Below, in pieces: positions 55,337 to 64,000 of a stretch of 64,000 nucleotides of DNA. The position numbers were made by a program, and so were the translations under genes. Origin of the DNA: Falsiroseomonas algicola (GTDB lineage Bacteria > Pseudomonadota > Alphaproteobacteria > Acetobacterales > Acetobacteraceae); assembly GCF_011040385.1 (NCBI RefSeq), contig NZ_JAAIKB010000007.1:62001-126000 (forward strand), written 5' to 3'. Position 1 is the stretch's first letter. Every line of letters begins with the position of its first letter. Below the pieces are notes generated by a model. It was not told the origin of the DNA and searched no databases. It saw only the letters and a program-made list of their open reading frames with translations.

Positions 55337-58300
55337 TCACCGCCCCCACTGCCACTCCATGGAGACGCCGACGCGTTCGCCTGCTTCGCGGTCGCCCGTC
55401 TCGGCTTCCACCCGGATGCGGGGCGTCAGGTCCACGCGGACGCCGACGCGCGACGAACCGCTGTCCGTCCCCTGGCGCACGCCGACATAGACGCCATCGG
55501 CGATGTAGCGGCCGGCTTCCAGCGTCGGGCCTCCGCGTTCGTCGGGGTTGGTGGCGCGGGAGGCATTCTCGCCGCCGCCGCCCACCGCCAGGCGGTCCAG
55601 CGCGAAGGTGCGGCGCAGCCGGTCCAGCACGCCGGAGGCACCGCCGCCCGCGACACCGGTCGCGCCGATGATGGCCTGGGCCAGCTGCGCGCCCTCGAAG
55701 GGGCTGAGGTCGCTGACGGGGCGGTCGAAGAGCAGCCGGGCCAGGATCTCGTCCTGGGGCAGTTCGGGGGTGGAGTTGAAGCCGATCTGCGGCGCATTGG
55801 CTGGACCGGTGACGGTGGCGCGCACCGTCGTGGCGCCGGCGCGGCTGCTGGCTTCCAGATCCAGCTCCGGGATCACGCCGCCCTGGAAGTCGAGCCGCCC
55901 GCGGCTGAGCGTCAGGCGGCGTGCGAGCACGCTGATCTCGCCCCGCCGCAGCGAGATGTCGCCGCCGATCTCCGGCGCATCGGCGCGGCCGCCGATCTGC
56001 AGGCTGCCGCCGAATTCCGCATCCACGCCGCGGCCGCGGACGAAGATGTTGCGCGGCGCCTCGACGCGCAGCGCCAGCGTGATGGGGGCGGAGGGTTCCT
56101 CCGGCGCCTGGCGGGTGCGGCGGGGTGGCGGCGCGGGCCGGCCGGGCACGCGGCCGACTTCCGTCACGGTGCCGAGGCTGCGGACGGAGCCGGGCAGCTG
56201 GTCGGGGATGCGGATGTCCATCCGCGCGATGCGGATCGGCCCGGCGATGGCGAGCCCGGTGCCGATCGCGCCGGTCACGGTGACGTTCGCATCGAGCGTG
56301 GCGCGGATGAGGTCCGAGGCGACGGGCTGCGCGGCATCGGCGCGCAGCAGCAGGTCCACCGGGATGCCATCGGTCAGCGGATCGACGGTGCCGGCCAGCG
56401 TGATGCGCCCCTGGCCGGCGGTGCGACCCGCGAGGTCGAGGCGGAGCCGCGTGCCATCGGCGCGGATGGTGCCGCCGAGATCGGTGAAGGCGACGCCCAG
56501 CACCGCGTTGCGCCAGGACCCGTTGGAGATCCGCGCCTCGCCGCCCAGGACGGGGGCGGAGAGGGTGCCGGAGGCCCGCAGCGCCACCTGCGCGCGGCCG
56601 GCGACGCGGTCGGCGCCGGCGGCCAGCAGCGGGCCGGCCAGGCCGCCGATATCGATGGGCCCGTCCAGCGCGCCCTCGATCCCGCCCTGGGCATTCAGGC
56701 GGCCCGTTGCCGTCAGCCGCGTGGCGTTGCCCATGCTGGCGGTGGCGCGGAGCGTCGAGAGGCCGGCGGCGTCGCGCCGGATATCGGCGTTCACCTCCCC
56801 CGCCGGCAGGCCGCGGGTGGCGGCGGCCCGGAGGCCGGTGCCGCGCAACGTCGCCGTCAGTTCGGGGGCGGTGGTGCGGCCGGTGATGCGGGCATCGGCG
56901 GTGACGCGGCCGGCGGGCTCCACCCCCGGGGCGAGGGGCGCCAGCGTCGCCAGGTCCGGGATGGCAAGGCCGACGCGGACATCGGCGCGTTCGGGTCCCC
57001 AGATCCCCTCCGCCCGCAGCGTGGCGCCGCGGCTGGCGGCGAGGGAGAGGGCACCGATCTCGATCGCGCCATCGGGGCGCTGGGTGATGCGGCCGGGGGC
57101 GGCCAGGCGGATCGTCTCCCCGCCCGTGGTCGCGCGGAAGGTGGCGAGGTCGATGCGCCGGGCGCCATCGGGCTGGGTGGTGACGCGGCCGCGGGTCTCC
57201 GCCTCGATCTCCATGGCGCGGCCGGAGGCGCGGAACTCGGCATCGGCGAGGGTGCCGGTAACGCTGGCGGCGAGGTCCCGCGCATCGACGCCGCCCGCCA
57301 GCAGGCGCGGGGCGGTGAGGCGGGCATCGAGGTGCTGCGCGCCGTCGCGCGAGGTGCCGGTGGCTTCCAGCCGGATCGCGCCGGCCAGAGGCTGGCCCGC
57401 CAGCGCGGAGAGCGGCGCCAGGTCGGGGGCGTCGAGCCGGGCCGTGCCCTCGAAGACCGGGCCGGCCAGGGTCAGCAGCCCGGTGGCCTCCAGCGTGGCG
57501 GGGCCGAGGCGGGCGGTGGCGGTGCGGAGACGGAGCGCGCCCTCGCCCTCCGGCCCGCCATCGAGGTCGAGCGCCAGGGGCAGGCCCTGGTAGCGGCCTT
57601 CCAGCGTGGCCTCCACCGCTGGCAGCGTGGCGGGGGTGGCGATGCGGGCGTCGAGCTTCAGCCCCTCCAGCACCTGGCCGGCGGCTTCCAGCCGTTCGGA
57701 AGCGGCGGTGACGGTGAGGGAGGGGTTGGCGGCCTCGCCCCTTGCGGTGCCGGCAAGGCGGAGCGCGCCGGCGACGCCGGGCACGGCGCCCTCCGCCGCC
57801 GCGACGTCGGCGGCGAAGCGGAGGTCGAGCGTCGTGCCGACCAGGCCGGAGGCCTCGGCCTGCAAGGCGGCGCCGCGGATGGTCAGCAGCGCGATGCGGT
57901 CCGGCAGGGTGGCGCGGAGGCTGGCGCGGGGGGCGGGGCCGAGCAGGGCGGCGGCGGGGGCGATGGAACTCCCGAAACCCTCAGGGGCCAGGGTGAGGTC
58001 GATGGTGGGGGTGGCGATGGGCCCGTCGGCCTTCACCGTCGCCTCGAGGCTGGTCCAGGAGACGGGTGCCTCTGCCAGCAGCGGGGCGAAGATGTCGCTG
58101 CCGGGCAGCGCCAGGCTGGCCTCCGCGCTGATGGTGCTGCCATCGGGCAGGATGCGGCCGGAAGCCACCACCACGCCGGCACGGCCCGCCAGGCGCAAGG
58201 CGGCCAGATCCACTGCGCCGTCCGGCATGCGGCCGCCGCGGATGGCGATGTCGAGCGGGCCGGCAAGCTCCGCCAGCGGGGCGTCGAGCAGGCCGGAGGC

Positions 58301-59206
58301 ATCGATGCGGCCGGTGAGGTCGGCGCCGAGGCGCGTGGCGTCCGGCGCACGAACCGTGCCTTCCAGCGTGGCGCCCAGGCCGGGCCCCGCATCGGCACGC
58401 AGCCGCAGCGCCGCGGCCTCCGCGGGGCCGTCCAGTTCCAGGTCGATCGAGGGGGCGCGGCCGGCCAGCCCCGCGATGCGTGCCACCGGACCGTCAGCGG
58501 CGCCGCGCAGGGTCAGGCGGGCGGACAGGCGGCCGCTGCCGGGGCGGAGCGAGGCCTCCAGGCCGATGGCGTCCTCGGCGTCCAGCGCGTTCACGTCCAG
58601 CGCCGCCGTCAGGCCCCAGGGGTCAAGGCGCGCATTGCCGGCCAGGCGCAGCGCGGCCGGGGTGCCGGCCAGGGCGGGGCCGATCTCGATCCGCGCGACC
58701 TCCAGCCGGTCCAGCTGGATGCCGAGGGGGAGTTGCGGCAGGTCCGGGATCAGCGGGCCGGGGGGCTCGGGCTCGGTGGGCTCGGGGCCGGCCTCGGGCA
58801 GGCGGTGCAGCGCCAGGCGGTCTGCGGCCAGCAGCGTCACATGCGCCTCCCGCCCCAGCAAAGCGAGGGGATCCCAGGCGAGGCGGGCATTCTCGACCTC
58901 CAGCCAGATGCCCTGGCTGTCGGCCATGGTGATGCGGCCGAGGGTGAGGCGACCGGGGAGCGGGCCCTGCAGGCCCTCCAGCGTCAGGCCGGGCACCTGG
59001 GCGGAGACGAGCGCGGCGATGCGGGCGCGGCCGCTTTCGCTGTTGGCGTAGAGCAGCGCGCCACCGATGACGAGGACCGGCAGCAGGACCAGCGCCAGCA
59101 GCACGCCGCCGACCCAGCGCAGCCAGCGGAAGCGGCGACGGGGGGGCGGCGCGGCGGGGGCCTCAGAAGGCCTGGCCAAGCCCGACATAGATGCCGTAGC
59201 CGGCAT
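55337..59206 (-). CDS. tamB: Translocation and assembly module protein TamB
   Basis: 1289 residues. One N-terminal membrane anchor (RWLRWVGGVLLALVLLPVLVI) is followed by a very long run of beta-strand repeats (AsmA/DUF490-type), ending in the conserved C-terminal segment NAPQIGFNSTPELPQDEILARLLF and GVSMEWQWGR. It bridges inner and outer membranes and works with TamA, moving phospholipids or helping outer-membrane protein assembly. The ATG at 59206 has AGGAAG at good distance and lies within the 3' end of tamA, so the two are coupled. Confidence 0.93.
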   Translation of the reverse strand: MPATASMSGLARPSEAPAAPPPRRRFRWLRWVGGVLLALVLLPVLVIGGALLYANSESGRARIAALVSAQVPGLTLEGLQGPLPGRLTLGRITMADSQGIWLEVENARLAWDPLALLGREAHVTLLAADRLALHRLPEAGPEPTEPEPPGPLIPDLPQLPLGIQLDRLEVARIEIGPALAGTPAALRLAGNARLDPWGLTAALDVNALDAEDAIGLEASLRPGSGRLSARLTLRGAADGPVARIAGLAGRAPSIDLELDGPAEAAALRLRADAGPGLGATLEGTVRAPDATRLGADLTGRIDASGLLDAPLAELAGPLDIAIRGGRMPDGAVDLAALRLAGRAGVVVASGRILPDGSTISAEASLALPGSDIFAPLLAEAPVSWTSLEATVKADGPIATPTIDLTLAPEGFGSSIAPAAALLGPAPRASLRATLPDRIALLTIRGAALQAEASGLVGTTLDLRFAADVAAAEGAVPGVAGALRLAGTARGEAANPSLTVTAASERLEAAGQVLEGLKLDARIATPATLPAVEATLEGRYQGLPLALDLDGGPEGEGALRLRTATARLGPATLEATGLLTLAGPVFEGTARLDAPDLAPLSALAGQPLAGAIRLEATGTSRDGAQHLDARLTAPRLLAGGVDARDLAASVTGTLADAEFRASGRAMEIEAETRGRVTTQPDGARRIDLATFRATTGGETIRLAAPGRITQRPDGAIEIGALSLAASRGATLRAEGIWGPERADVRVGLAIPDLATLAPLAPGVEPAGRVTADARITGRTTAPELTATLRGTGLRAAATRGLPAGEVNADIRRDAAGLSTLRATASMGNATRLTATGRLNAQGGIEGALDGPIDIGGLAGPLLAAGADRVAGRAQVALRASGTLSAPVLGGEARISNGSWRNAVLGVAFTDLGGTIRADGTRLRLDLAGRTAGQGRITLAGTVDPLTDGIPVDLLLRADAAQPVASDLIRATLDANVTVTGAIGTGLAIAGPIRIARMDIRIPDQLPGSVRSLGTVTEVGRVPGRPAPPPRRTRQAPEEPSAPITLALRVEAPRNIFVRGRGVDAEFGGSLQIGGRADAPEIGGDISLRRGEISVLARRLTLSRGRLDFQGGVIPELDLEASSRAGATTVRATVTGPANAPQIGFNSTPELPQDEILARLLFDRPVSDLSPFEGAQLAQAIIGATGVAGGGASGVLDRLRRTFALDRLAVGGGGENASRATNPDERGGPTLEAGRYIADGVYVGVRQGTDSGSSRVGVRVDLTPRIRVEAETGDREAGERVGVSMEWQWGR

Positions 59207-61007
59207 CCCCTTCCTGCTTGTTCAGCGGCACCGCGACATCCAGCCGCACCGGGCCGATGGCGGTGGCGTAGCGCACGCCCACACCGGCGCCGAGGCGCAC
59301 ATCGCTGAAGGACGGCGTTTCCGTCTGACCGACGCTGCCGGCATCGACGAAGGCGACCATGCCGAGATTGCCGCGCACGCGCTGGCGCAGCTCGGCCGAG
59401 GCCTCGACCAGGGAGGAGCCGCCATCCGGCCGGTTGCGGGCATCGCGGGGGCCGATGGACTGGTAGCTGTAGCCGCGGACCGATCCGCCGCCGCCGGCAT
59501 AGAAACGCTTGTCCAAGGGCACGGCGCGATCGGCGCCGACCAGGCTGCCGAGCGTGCCGCGGAGGGCCACGACCGATCCGCCATCGCTGGTGAAGTCGTA
59601 GTAGGTGCGGAGCGTGCCGAGCGCCCGGATGAAGCCGCCGCCTTCCAGCACATCGGCATAGGGCGTGGCGACGATGCTGGCGCGGATGCCGGAGCGCGGG
59701 TCGAGCAAATTGTCGGTGCCGTCGTAGCGCGCGCCGAGCACCCAGCCGGCCAAATGGAATTCCTGCCAGTTGCCGTCGCGGCCGATGCGGCCGGTCTCGA
59801 GGCTCGGGCCGGTCTGCAGCACCCAGCGCTCGCCGAAAGGCCGTTCCAGCAGCGTGGAGGCAACGATCGCGTCGCGGTCATAGGCTTCGAGCCGTTCGCG
59901 GACCGCGGCCACTTCGGCCACCAGCGTGGTGCGGCCGTCGATCAGGCCGGGGCGGCGGAGGTTGGCGGCGATGCGGCTGTTCACATCCTCCGTGCCGCCG
60001 CCGGCGCCGAGGCGGGAGACCGTCGCTTCCAGCCGCAGCCGCTCCGCATTGCCGAAGGCGTTGCGGCGTTCGTAGTAGACGCTGCCGGAGGGGCCGTAAT
60101 TGGTCTCGTAGCTGAGGTTGAAGCCCGCCGCGTTCCGGGGGCGGTCGGCCAGGGTGTAGGTGACGGGCAGCGCGCCCGTCTCGTCCAGGCGCTGGGCGGC
60201 GCGGACGCGGACGCTGTCGAAGGCGCCGAGCGCCATCAGTTCACGCCGCGTGCGTTCCTGCGCGGCGGGCGAATAGGGCTGGCCGGTCAGCCGGCTGGCG
60301 ACGCGGGCGGTCAGCGCCGGGTTCACGGCGCTGTCGCCGGCGATGAGGGGCGGGGCGAAGCGGGCGGCGGGGCCCGGGGCGAGGACCCAGGTGACGTCCA
60401 TCGCCTGCGCCTCATGGTCCACCACCACCTCCCGGTCCACGACGGCGGCCAGCGGGTGGCCGGCGCGGCGGAGGCGGTCGATCAGGTCCGATTCGGCATC
60501 AAGCACGGGGGCGGAGCGGGCGGGATCGCCCTGCGCCAGGCCCTGGGGCGCGCCGAGGGCGGCAACGTCCTGCGCCTCGGCGGGGGATTGCGCGCGCAGC
60601 GCGATGCGGCGGAGCGTGTAGCGGGGGCCGGGGGCGGGGCGGACCTCGACCGGGACGGGCGCGCCGGCGGGACGGGCGGCGAGGCGCTCCGCCAGGCCCG
60701 GGGTGGCGGCGGGTTGACCATCGACCAGCACGGTGGCGTCGGCGGCCCAATAGCCTTCGGAGCGGAAGACATCGTCCAGAAGGCGCGGCTCCGCGAGGGC
60801 GCGTGCCACGAGACCGAAGCCGTCCACCGGCGCTTCCTCCGCCAGGCGGCGGAGGCGGGAGGCGTCGGTGAGGGCCGAATCCAGCCCCTCCACCCCGCTT
60901 GGCGCGATGGTGGTGGCGTAGGGGATGCCCTGCTGTTCCTGCGCCGCCAGGGGGGACGCCAGCAGGAGGCCCAGGGCCAGGATCAGGGTGGCTTGCGGTC
61001 TCTTCAC
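59163..61007 (-). CDS. tamA: TamA outer-membrane protein (BamA/Omp85 superfamily)
   Basis: 614 residues. The signal peptide MKRPQATLILALGLLLASPLAA is followed by POTRA domains (RYTLRRIALRAQSP, HPLAAVVDREVVVDHE) and a 16-strand barrel (surface-antigen D15 type). RFYAGGGGSVRGYSYQSIGP holds the conserved VRGY element of strand loop L6; the barrel ends DAGYGIYVGLGQAF with terminal Phe. It is the outer-membrane partner of TamB, encoded just downstream with a 44-bp overlap. Confidence 0.93.
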   Translation of the reverse strand: MKRPQATLILALGLLLASPLAAQEQQGIPYATTIAPSGVEGLDSALTDASRLRRLAEEAPVDGFGLVARALAEPRLLDDVFRSEGYWAADATVLVDGQPAATPGLAERLAARPAGAPVPVEVRPAPGPRYTLRRIALRAQSPAEAQDVAALGAPQGLAQGDPARSAPVLDAESDLIDRLRRAGHPLAAVVDREVVVDHEAQAMDVTWVLAPGPAARFAPPLIAGDSAVNPALTARVASRLTGQPYSPAAQERTRRELMALGAFDSVRVRAAQRLDETGALPVTYTLADRPRNAAGFNLSYETNYGPSGSVYYERRNAFGNAERLRLEATVSRLGAGGGTEDVNSRIAANLRRPGLIDGRTTLVAEVAAVRERLEAYDRDAIVASTLLERPFGERWVLQTGPSLETGRIGRDGNWQEFHLAGWVLGARYDGTDNLLDPRSGIRASIVATPYADVLEGGGFIRALGTLRTYYDFTSDGGSVVALRGTLGSLVGADRAVPLDKRFYAGGGGSVRGYSYQSIGPRDARNRPDGGSSLVEASAELRQRVRGNLGMVAFVDAGSVGQTETPSFSDVRLGAGVGVRYATAIGPVRLDVAVPLNKQEGDAGYGIYVGLGQAF

Positions 61008-61141
61008 TATGCCTCAGCGCGGTTGGGGCGTTCCGGTTCGTGTCGTGCCATTCGCAAAGGGCGCCATTCGGGATGGGGGTTGTGCCCCAGTTGGATGCAT
61101 GCGGGGTGGAGGCGGCGGCCCGAAGCGGCTACCACTATGAC

Positions 61142-62293
61142 ATGGACATTGCACTCGCCGAGACGCTGACGGCCTGGCGCCGTCACCTTCACGCCCATCC
61201 GGGACTGACGCTCCAGGAAGGCGACACCGCCGCCTTCGTGGTGGCGAGGCTGCGGGAGATGGGCGTCGAGGAGATCACGGCGGATTTCGCGGGCCATGGG
61301 GTGGTGGCGACGCTGCGCCGGGGCGGCGGCAACCGCAGCGTCGGGCTGCGCGGCGACATGGATGCGCTGCCGATCCAGGAGATGAACGAGGGCCTGGCCC
61401 ACCGCAGCACCATCCCCGGCGTGATGCATGCCTGCGGGCATGACGGGCACACCACCGCGCTGCTGGGCGCCGCCCGGCTGCTGCTGGAGGACAAGGGCTG
61501 GACCGGCACCGTCCACCTGGTGTTCCAGCCCGCGGAGGAAGGGGGCGGCGGCGCGATCGGGATGGTCAAGGCCGGGTTGTTCCAGCGCTTCCCGATGGAC
61601 CGCATCTTCGGCTGGCACAATTGGCCGGGCCTGCCCGTGGGCACCATCGCGGTGCATGACAAGGCCGTGATGGCGGCCGGCGCGCGCTTCGACATCACCT
61701 TCGACGGCCATGCCAGCCACGCCGCGCTGCCGCACCTCTCCCGCGACCCGATGGTGGCGGCGGGGCATTGCATCGTGGCGCTGCAATCGGTCGTCGGGCG
61801 CAATGTGGACCCGCTGGCGGGCGGCGTCGTCAGCGTGACCATCGTGGAAGGCGGCGAGGCGCAGAACCAGATCCCCGCCCGCGTCGTGCTGAAGGGCACG
61901 GCGCGCTGGCTGGCCGACAGCGCCGGGGCGACGATCAAGGAAGGGCTGCACCGCGTGGCCCATGGCATCGCCGCCACCTGCGGCGTGGAGGCCGCGGTGA
62001 ACTGGCGCCAGGGGGTGGAGGTCACGGCCAACCACCCCGCGGAGCGTGACCTGGCCGCCGGGGCGGCCGCCGCCGTGGCGCCGCTGCGCCGCGACGTGCC
62101 GCCGGCCATGACGGGCGAGGATTTCAGCTGGTTCCTGAAGGAGGTGCCGGGCGCCTTCGTCTGGATCGGCAACGGCCCGGCCGAGGATGGCCGGGAACTG
62201 CACAACCCCCGCTACGACTTCAACGACGCGGTCCTGCCGGTCGCCAGCGGCTTCCTGGCGGAAGTGGCGAAGCGCGCCTTGGCCGGGGGCTGA
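61142..62293 (+). CDS. M20/M40-type amidohydrolase (hippurate hydrolase-like)
   Basis: 383 residues. Motifs: WRRHLHAHPGLTLQE, VGLRGDMDALPIQE, the metal-binding GVMHACGHDGHTTALLG, the catalytic Glu pair in VFQPAEEGGGGA, and the dimerisation-domain SHAALPHLSRDP. The final metal ligand region is AMTGEDFSWFLK. Such enzymes hydrolyse N-acyl amino acids. The ATG at 61142 gives the usual N-terminus. Confidence 0.9.
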   Translation: MDIALAETLTAWRRHLHAHPGLTLQEGDTAAFVVARLREMGVEEITADFAGHGVVATLRRGGGNRSVGLRGDMDALPIQEMNEGLAHRSTIPGVMHACGHDGHTTALLGAARLLLEDKGWTGTVHLVFQPAEEGGGGAIGMVKAGLFQRFPMDRIFGWHNWPGLPVGTIAVHDKAVMAAGARFDITFDGHASHAALPHLSRDPMVAAGHCIVALQSVVGRNVDPLAGGVVSVTIVEGGEAQNQIPARVVLKGTARWLADSAGATIKEGLHRVAHGIAATCGVEAAVNWRQGVEVTANHPAERDLAAGAAAAVAPLRRDVPPAMTGEDFSWFLKEVPGAFVWIGNGPAEDGRELHNPRYDFNDAVLPVASGFLAEVAKRALAGG

Positions 62294-62299
62294 CGGCGG

Positions 62300-62479
62300 C
62301 TATTTCGGCTTCAGCAGGTCGAAGAGCTTCGAGCCGGGCTGGCCGTTGAGGTAGCTGAACTGCTCCGTATCCGGGTCGGCGCTGCCGCCGCTGACCTTGG
62401 CCAGGGCTTCGTCGTCCAGGCGTTGCGGGGGCTTCGGCGCGCCGTCGCGGCTCGGGCGGCTCGTGGGCTTGTCGCGCAT
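62300..62479 (-). CDS. Small peptide with double-glycine leader motif, second of a pair
   Basis: A 59-residue product. The N-terminal half ends APKPPQRLDDEALAKVSGG: L21 (-12), L26 (-7), V29 (-4) and G31-G32 (-2,-1) match the spacing of double-glycine leaders. The putative core, SADPDTEQFSYLNGQPG then SKLFDLLKPK, has no cysteine. Its ATG is 4 bases after the stop of the upstream peptide gene, with no separate ribosome site, so translation is probably coupled. No C39 peptidase transporter is in view. Too short for routine gene callers. Confidence 0.7.
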   Translation of the reverse strand: MRDKPTSRPSRDGAPKPPQRLDDEALAKVSGGSADPDTEQFSYLNGQPGSKLFDLLKPK

Positions 62480-62483
62480 GGGA

Positions 62484-62651
62484 TCAGGGCTGGCCGATGG
62501 TCCCGCCGAGCAGCTGCTGGATCTGCTGCGGCGTCATGGTGGAGAGCTGGGAGTCGGTCAGAAGCCCGCCCGCCACCTGGTCGAGCGCGGCGTCATCGAG
62601 CGGCTGCGGCGCCGGCTTGGGGCTGCCGGGCTTCGGGGGCTGGTCCGTCAT
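62484..62651 (-). CDS. Small peptide with double-glycine leader motif, first of a pair
   Basis: A 55-residue product with an excellent ribosome site (AAGGAGG, 6 bases before the ATG). Leader: PKPAPQPLDDAALDQVAGG, with L18 (-12), L23 (-7), V26 (-4), G28-G29. The core is 26 residues, LLTDSQLSTMTPQQIQQLL then GGTIGQP, rich in Gln and Thr, with no cysteine. It shares the PKP-x-PQ-x-LDD-x-AL-x-x-V-x-GG leader with its neighbour while the cores differ, as expected for secreted or modified peptides. Confidence 0.75.
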   Translation of the reverse strand: MTDQPPKPGSPKPAPQPLDDAALDQVAGGLLTDSQLSTMTPQQIQQLLGGTIGQP

Positions 62652-62735
62652 CGCGATCCTCCTTCGGCGCCATGATGGCGCGGCCCCGGCGGGGCGCCAA
62701 GCAAGCGCCTGCCGATCCGCGCCATGGGAATCGCC

Positions 62736-63692
62736 TCAGCCGAGAACGCGCTTCAGCCAGGCGCCGCCCTCGGCGGCCGCGCGCCGGGCCGCCGAGACAT
62801 GGTTCAGGGACCGCAGGAAGCCATGCGCGGTGCCGGGGAAGACGGTCTGCTCCACCGCCACCCCGCTGGCCCGCAGCCTGTCGCCCATGGCGTAGTTCTC
62901 GGAGGCCAGGACATCGAGTTCCGCGATGTGCAGCAGGCAGTCGGGCAGGCCGCGCAGGTCGGCGCGGAGCGGGCTGGCCAGGGGGTTCAGCCGGTCCGCG
63001 TGGCGGGGCAGGTAGCAGTCGAAGTAGAAGCGCATCTTCTCCCGCGTCAGGAAGTAGCCATCGGCAAATTCGCGGTAGGACGGGGTGTCGAGGTCGGCGT
63101 CGAAGACGCCGTAGTTCAGCAGCAGGCCGCGCAGGCGGAGCGCCGGGTCCGTCTCCCGCAGCAGCAGCGCGACGCCCATGGCAAGGTTGGCCCCGGCGCT
63201 GTCGCCGCCGACCACGATGCGGGCCGGGTCGAGGCCCCATTCGGCGCCATGCTTCGCCACCCAGCGCACCACGGCCGCGCATTCCTCCAGCGCCTGGGGG
63301 AAGGCGGCCTCCGGGGAGAGGGCGTAGTCCGGGCCGATCACGGCGCATCCGCCGCCAGCGGCGTATTCGCGCATCAGCCGGTCATGCGTGTCGATGCTGT
63401 TCCAGACGAAGCCGCCGCCATGGATGTAGACCAGCACGGGAAGCCCGGCGGCCGCGCTAGGCTTGTGCAGGCGGCACTGGATGCGCCGGCCGCGGATCGG
63501 CAGCCAGCGGTCGCCCGATTCGGCCATGGAGGGGCCGCCGGCCGCGAGCGGGATGTTCAGCGCCTCCGTCGTCGCGCGGGCCTCGTCCAGCGGCAGCGTC
63601 AGCGTGATGGGGGGCAGCTTCGCGCCCTCCGCCTCCATCAGCTGGTTGAAGGCGAGCATTTCGGGATCCCAGCGCGGGTCCGGTGCGGGCAT
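62736..63692 (-). CDS. Alpha/beta hydrolase of the hormone-sensitive lipase family
   Basis: A 318-residue esterase. The HSL oxyanion motif YIHGGGFVWNS, the nucleophile VVGGDSAGANLAMG, the aspartate in HIAELDVLASENYA and the histidine in FPGTAHGFLRS are all present. It hydrolyses short acyl esters, substrate unknown. It is upstream of the two small peptide genes on the same strand, with an 84-bp gap. Confidence 0.88.
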   Translation of the reverse strand: MPAPDPRWDPEMLAFNQLMEAEGAKLPPITLTLPLDEARATTEALNIPLAAGGPSMAESGDRWLPIRGRRIQCRLHKPSAAAGLPVLVYIHGGGFVWNSIDTHDRLMREYAAGGGCAVIGPDYALSPEAAFPQALEECAAVVRWVAKHGAEWGLDPARIVVGGDSAGANLAMGVALLLRETDPALRLRGLLLNYGVFDADLDTPSYREFADGYFLTREKMRFYFDCYLPRHADRLNPLASPLRADLRGLPDCLLHIAELDVLASENYAMGDRLRASGVAVEQTVFPGTAHGFLRSLNHVSAARRAAAEGGAWLKRVLG

Positions 63693-63818
63693 GATGGCGT
63701 CCTGCGTTCCTCGGTCGGACCATCGGAAGCGTTAACGCGCCATGCCGCAAGCCCCCGTCAGCGTCGCGAGAAGGTCGGTTGTGCCGGGCCCCGGCACCGG
63801 CTCATGCTGCGCCGCACC

Positions 63819-64000
63819 ATGAGCCTCACCGCCACCCTCATCCGCCGTCCCGCCGGGCGATTCCACGAAGACGCGCTGTATCGCCCACGCGATGTCGTGC
63901 TGGTCGCGGATCCGGCGCTGCCGGTTTCCGCGCTGCTCGCGGCCAACCTGGCCGCGGGCGGGTTCAAGGGCAGGCTGAGCGTCGTCGGCATGGTGGCGGA
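63819..64000 (+). CDS. Putative CoA-binding/acyl-CoA ligase-like protein, N-terminal part
   Basis: Sixty codons of a gene that runs out of the window: MSLTATLIRRPAGRFHEDA, then RPRDVVLVADPALPVSALLA and NLAAGGFKGRLSVVG. The pattern (RPR-VVLV, then AANLAAGGF-G-L) resembles the first Rossmann unit of NDP-forming acyl-CoA ligases, which read LFRPRSVALVGAS and LLAGGFAGPVYPVN. The assignment is provisional because only the start is visible. Confidence 0.45.
   Translation, partial: MSLTATLIRRPAGRFHEDALYRPRDVVLVADPALPVSALLAANLAAGGFKGRLSVVGMVA

Noticed and set aside
55268-59308. A 1346-codon plus-strand frame opposite tamB
   Set aside because: It is low-complexity (Gly/Ala/Gln/Arg), without domains, and it contradicts the clear TamB protein on the other strand.
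62300-62651. Lanthipeptide or other Cys-dependent RiPP identity for the two small peptides
   Set aside because: Neither putative core contains cysteine and no modifying enzyme is encoded nearby.

Overview
The window is about 70% G+C, densely packed with short intergenic gaps, many 1-4 bp ATGA/GTGA stop-start overlaps and frequent GTG starts. Gene content and order point to an alphaproteobacterium, most likely Acetobacteraceae (Roseomonas-like). Supporting features are an E1-beta that carries its own lipoyl domain, the lepB-rnc-era group, rpoZ next to a single Rel/Spo homologue, an orphan TctC solute receptor, and a patatin/acetoacetate decarboxylase/3-hydroxybutyrate dehydrogenase cluster. 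This placement is inference from remembered protein families; no database was searched. The region looks chromosomal. I saw no phage, insertion sequence, CRISPR array, rRNA or tRNA.

Layout. 1-5.2 kb: secG end, pyrG, small unknown genes including a tandem paralogous pair, eno and an ftsB-like gene. 5.2-10.7 kb: a phytanoyl-CoA dioxygenase-like gene, then an overlapping set patatin / two acetoacetate decarboxylase homologues / 3-hydroxybutyrate dehydrogenase, with a convergent AraC regulator. 10.9-19.7 kb: a truncated sigma-region-2-like protein, then pdhA-pdhB-pdhC-GNAT-lpd-methyltransferase-lipA-COQ10/RatA family gene; pyruvate dehydrogenase and the enzyme that lipoylates its E2 sit together. 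19.7-25.2 kb: accessory genes, including a compact protein with the active-site pattern of edema-factor/ExoY nucleotidyl cyclases, GST, an amidohydrolase and threonine aldolase. 25.3-30.5 kb: a minus-strand run of M20 peptidase, CinA, PgpA, alpha/beta hydrolase and Slt. 30.6-37.1 kb: dapA, smpB, a lipoprotein hydrolase, a molybdopterin oxidoreductase, a glutathione peroxidase, NYN/uracil-DNA glycosylase and folK. 37.1-43.9 kb: two divergent lipoproteins, rpoZ, rsh, acpS, lepB, rnc, era. 43.9-45.2 kb: a lower-G+C insertion with a membrane-protein gene frameshifted by a 32-bp tandem duplication, plus an M15/DUF882 gene; recO resumes after it. 46-55.3 kb: MFS transporter, M24 peptidase, ABC-F ATPase, TctC, M28-like protein, methyltransferase-glycosyltransferase fusion. 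55.3-64 kb: tamB/tamA, M20 amidohydrolase, two tiny peptides with double-glycine leaders, an HSL-type esterase and the start of a CoA-binding ligase-like gene.

Most notable: (1) two adjacent 55- and 59-residue peptides with correctly spaced double-glycine leader motifs; (2) a 213-residue protein matching edema-factor/ExoY catalytic residues but lacking the CB subdomain; (3) a frameshifting 31-bp direct repeat whose removal restores a perfect reading frame; (4) tandem acetoacetate decarboxylases of which the first has lost the Schiff-base lysine and a second active-site residue; (5) three large intergenic hairpin elements with a shared layout, whose palindromic cores differ in sequence while each stays perfectly self-complementary.
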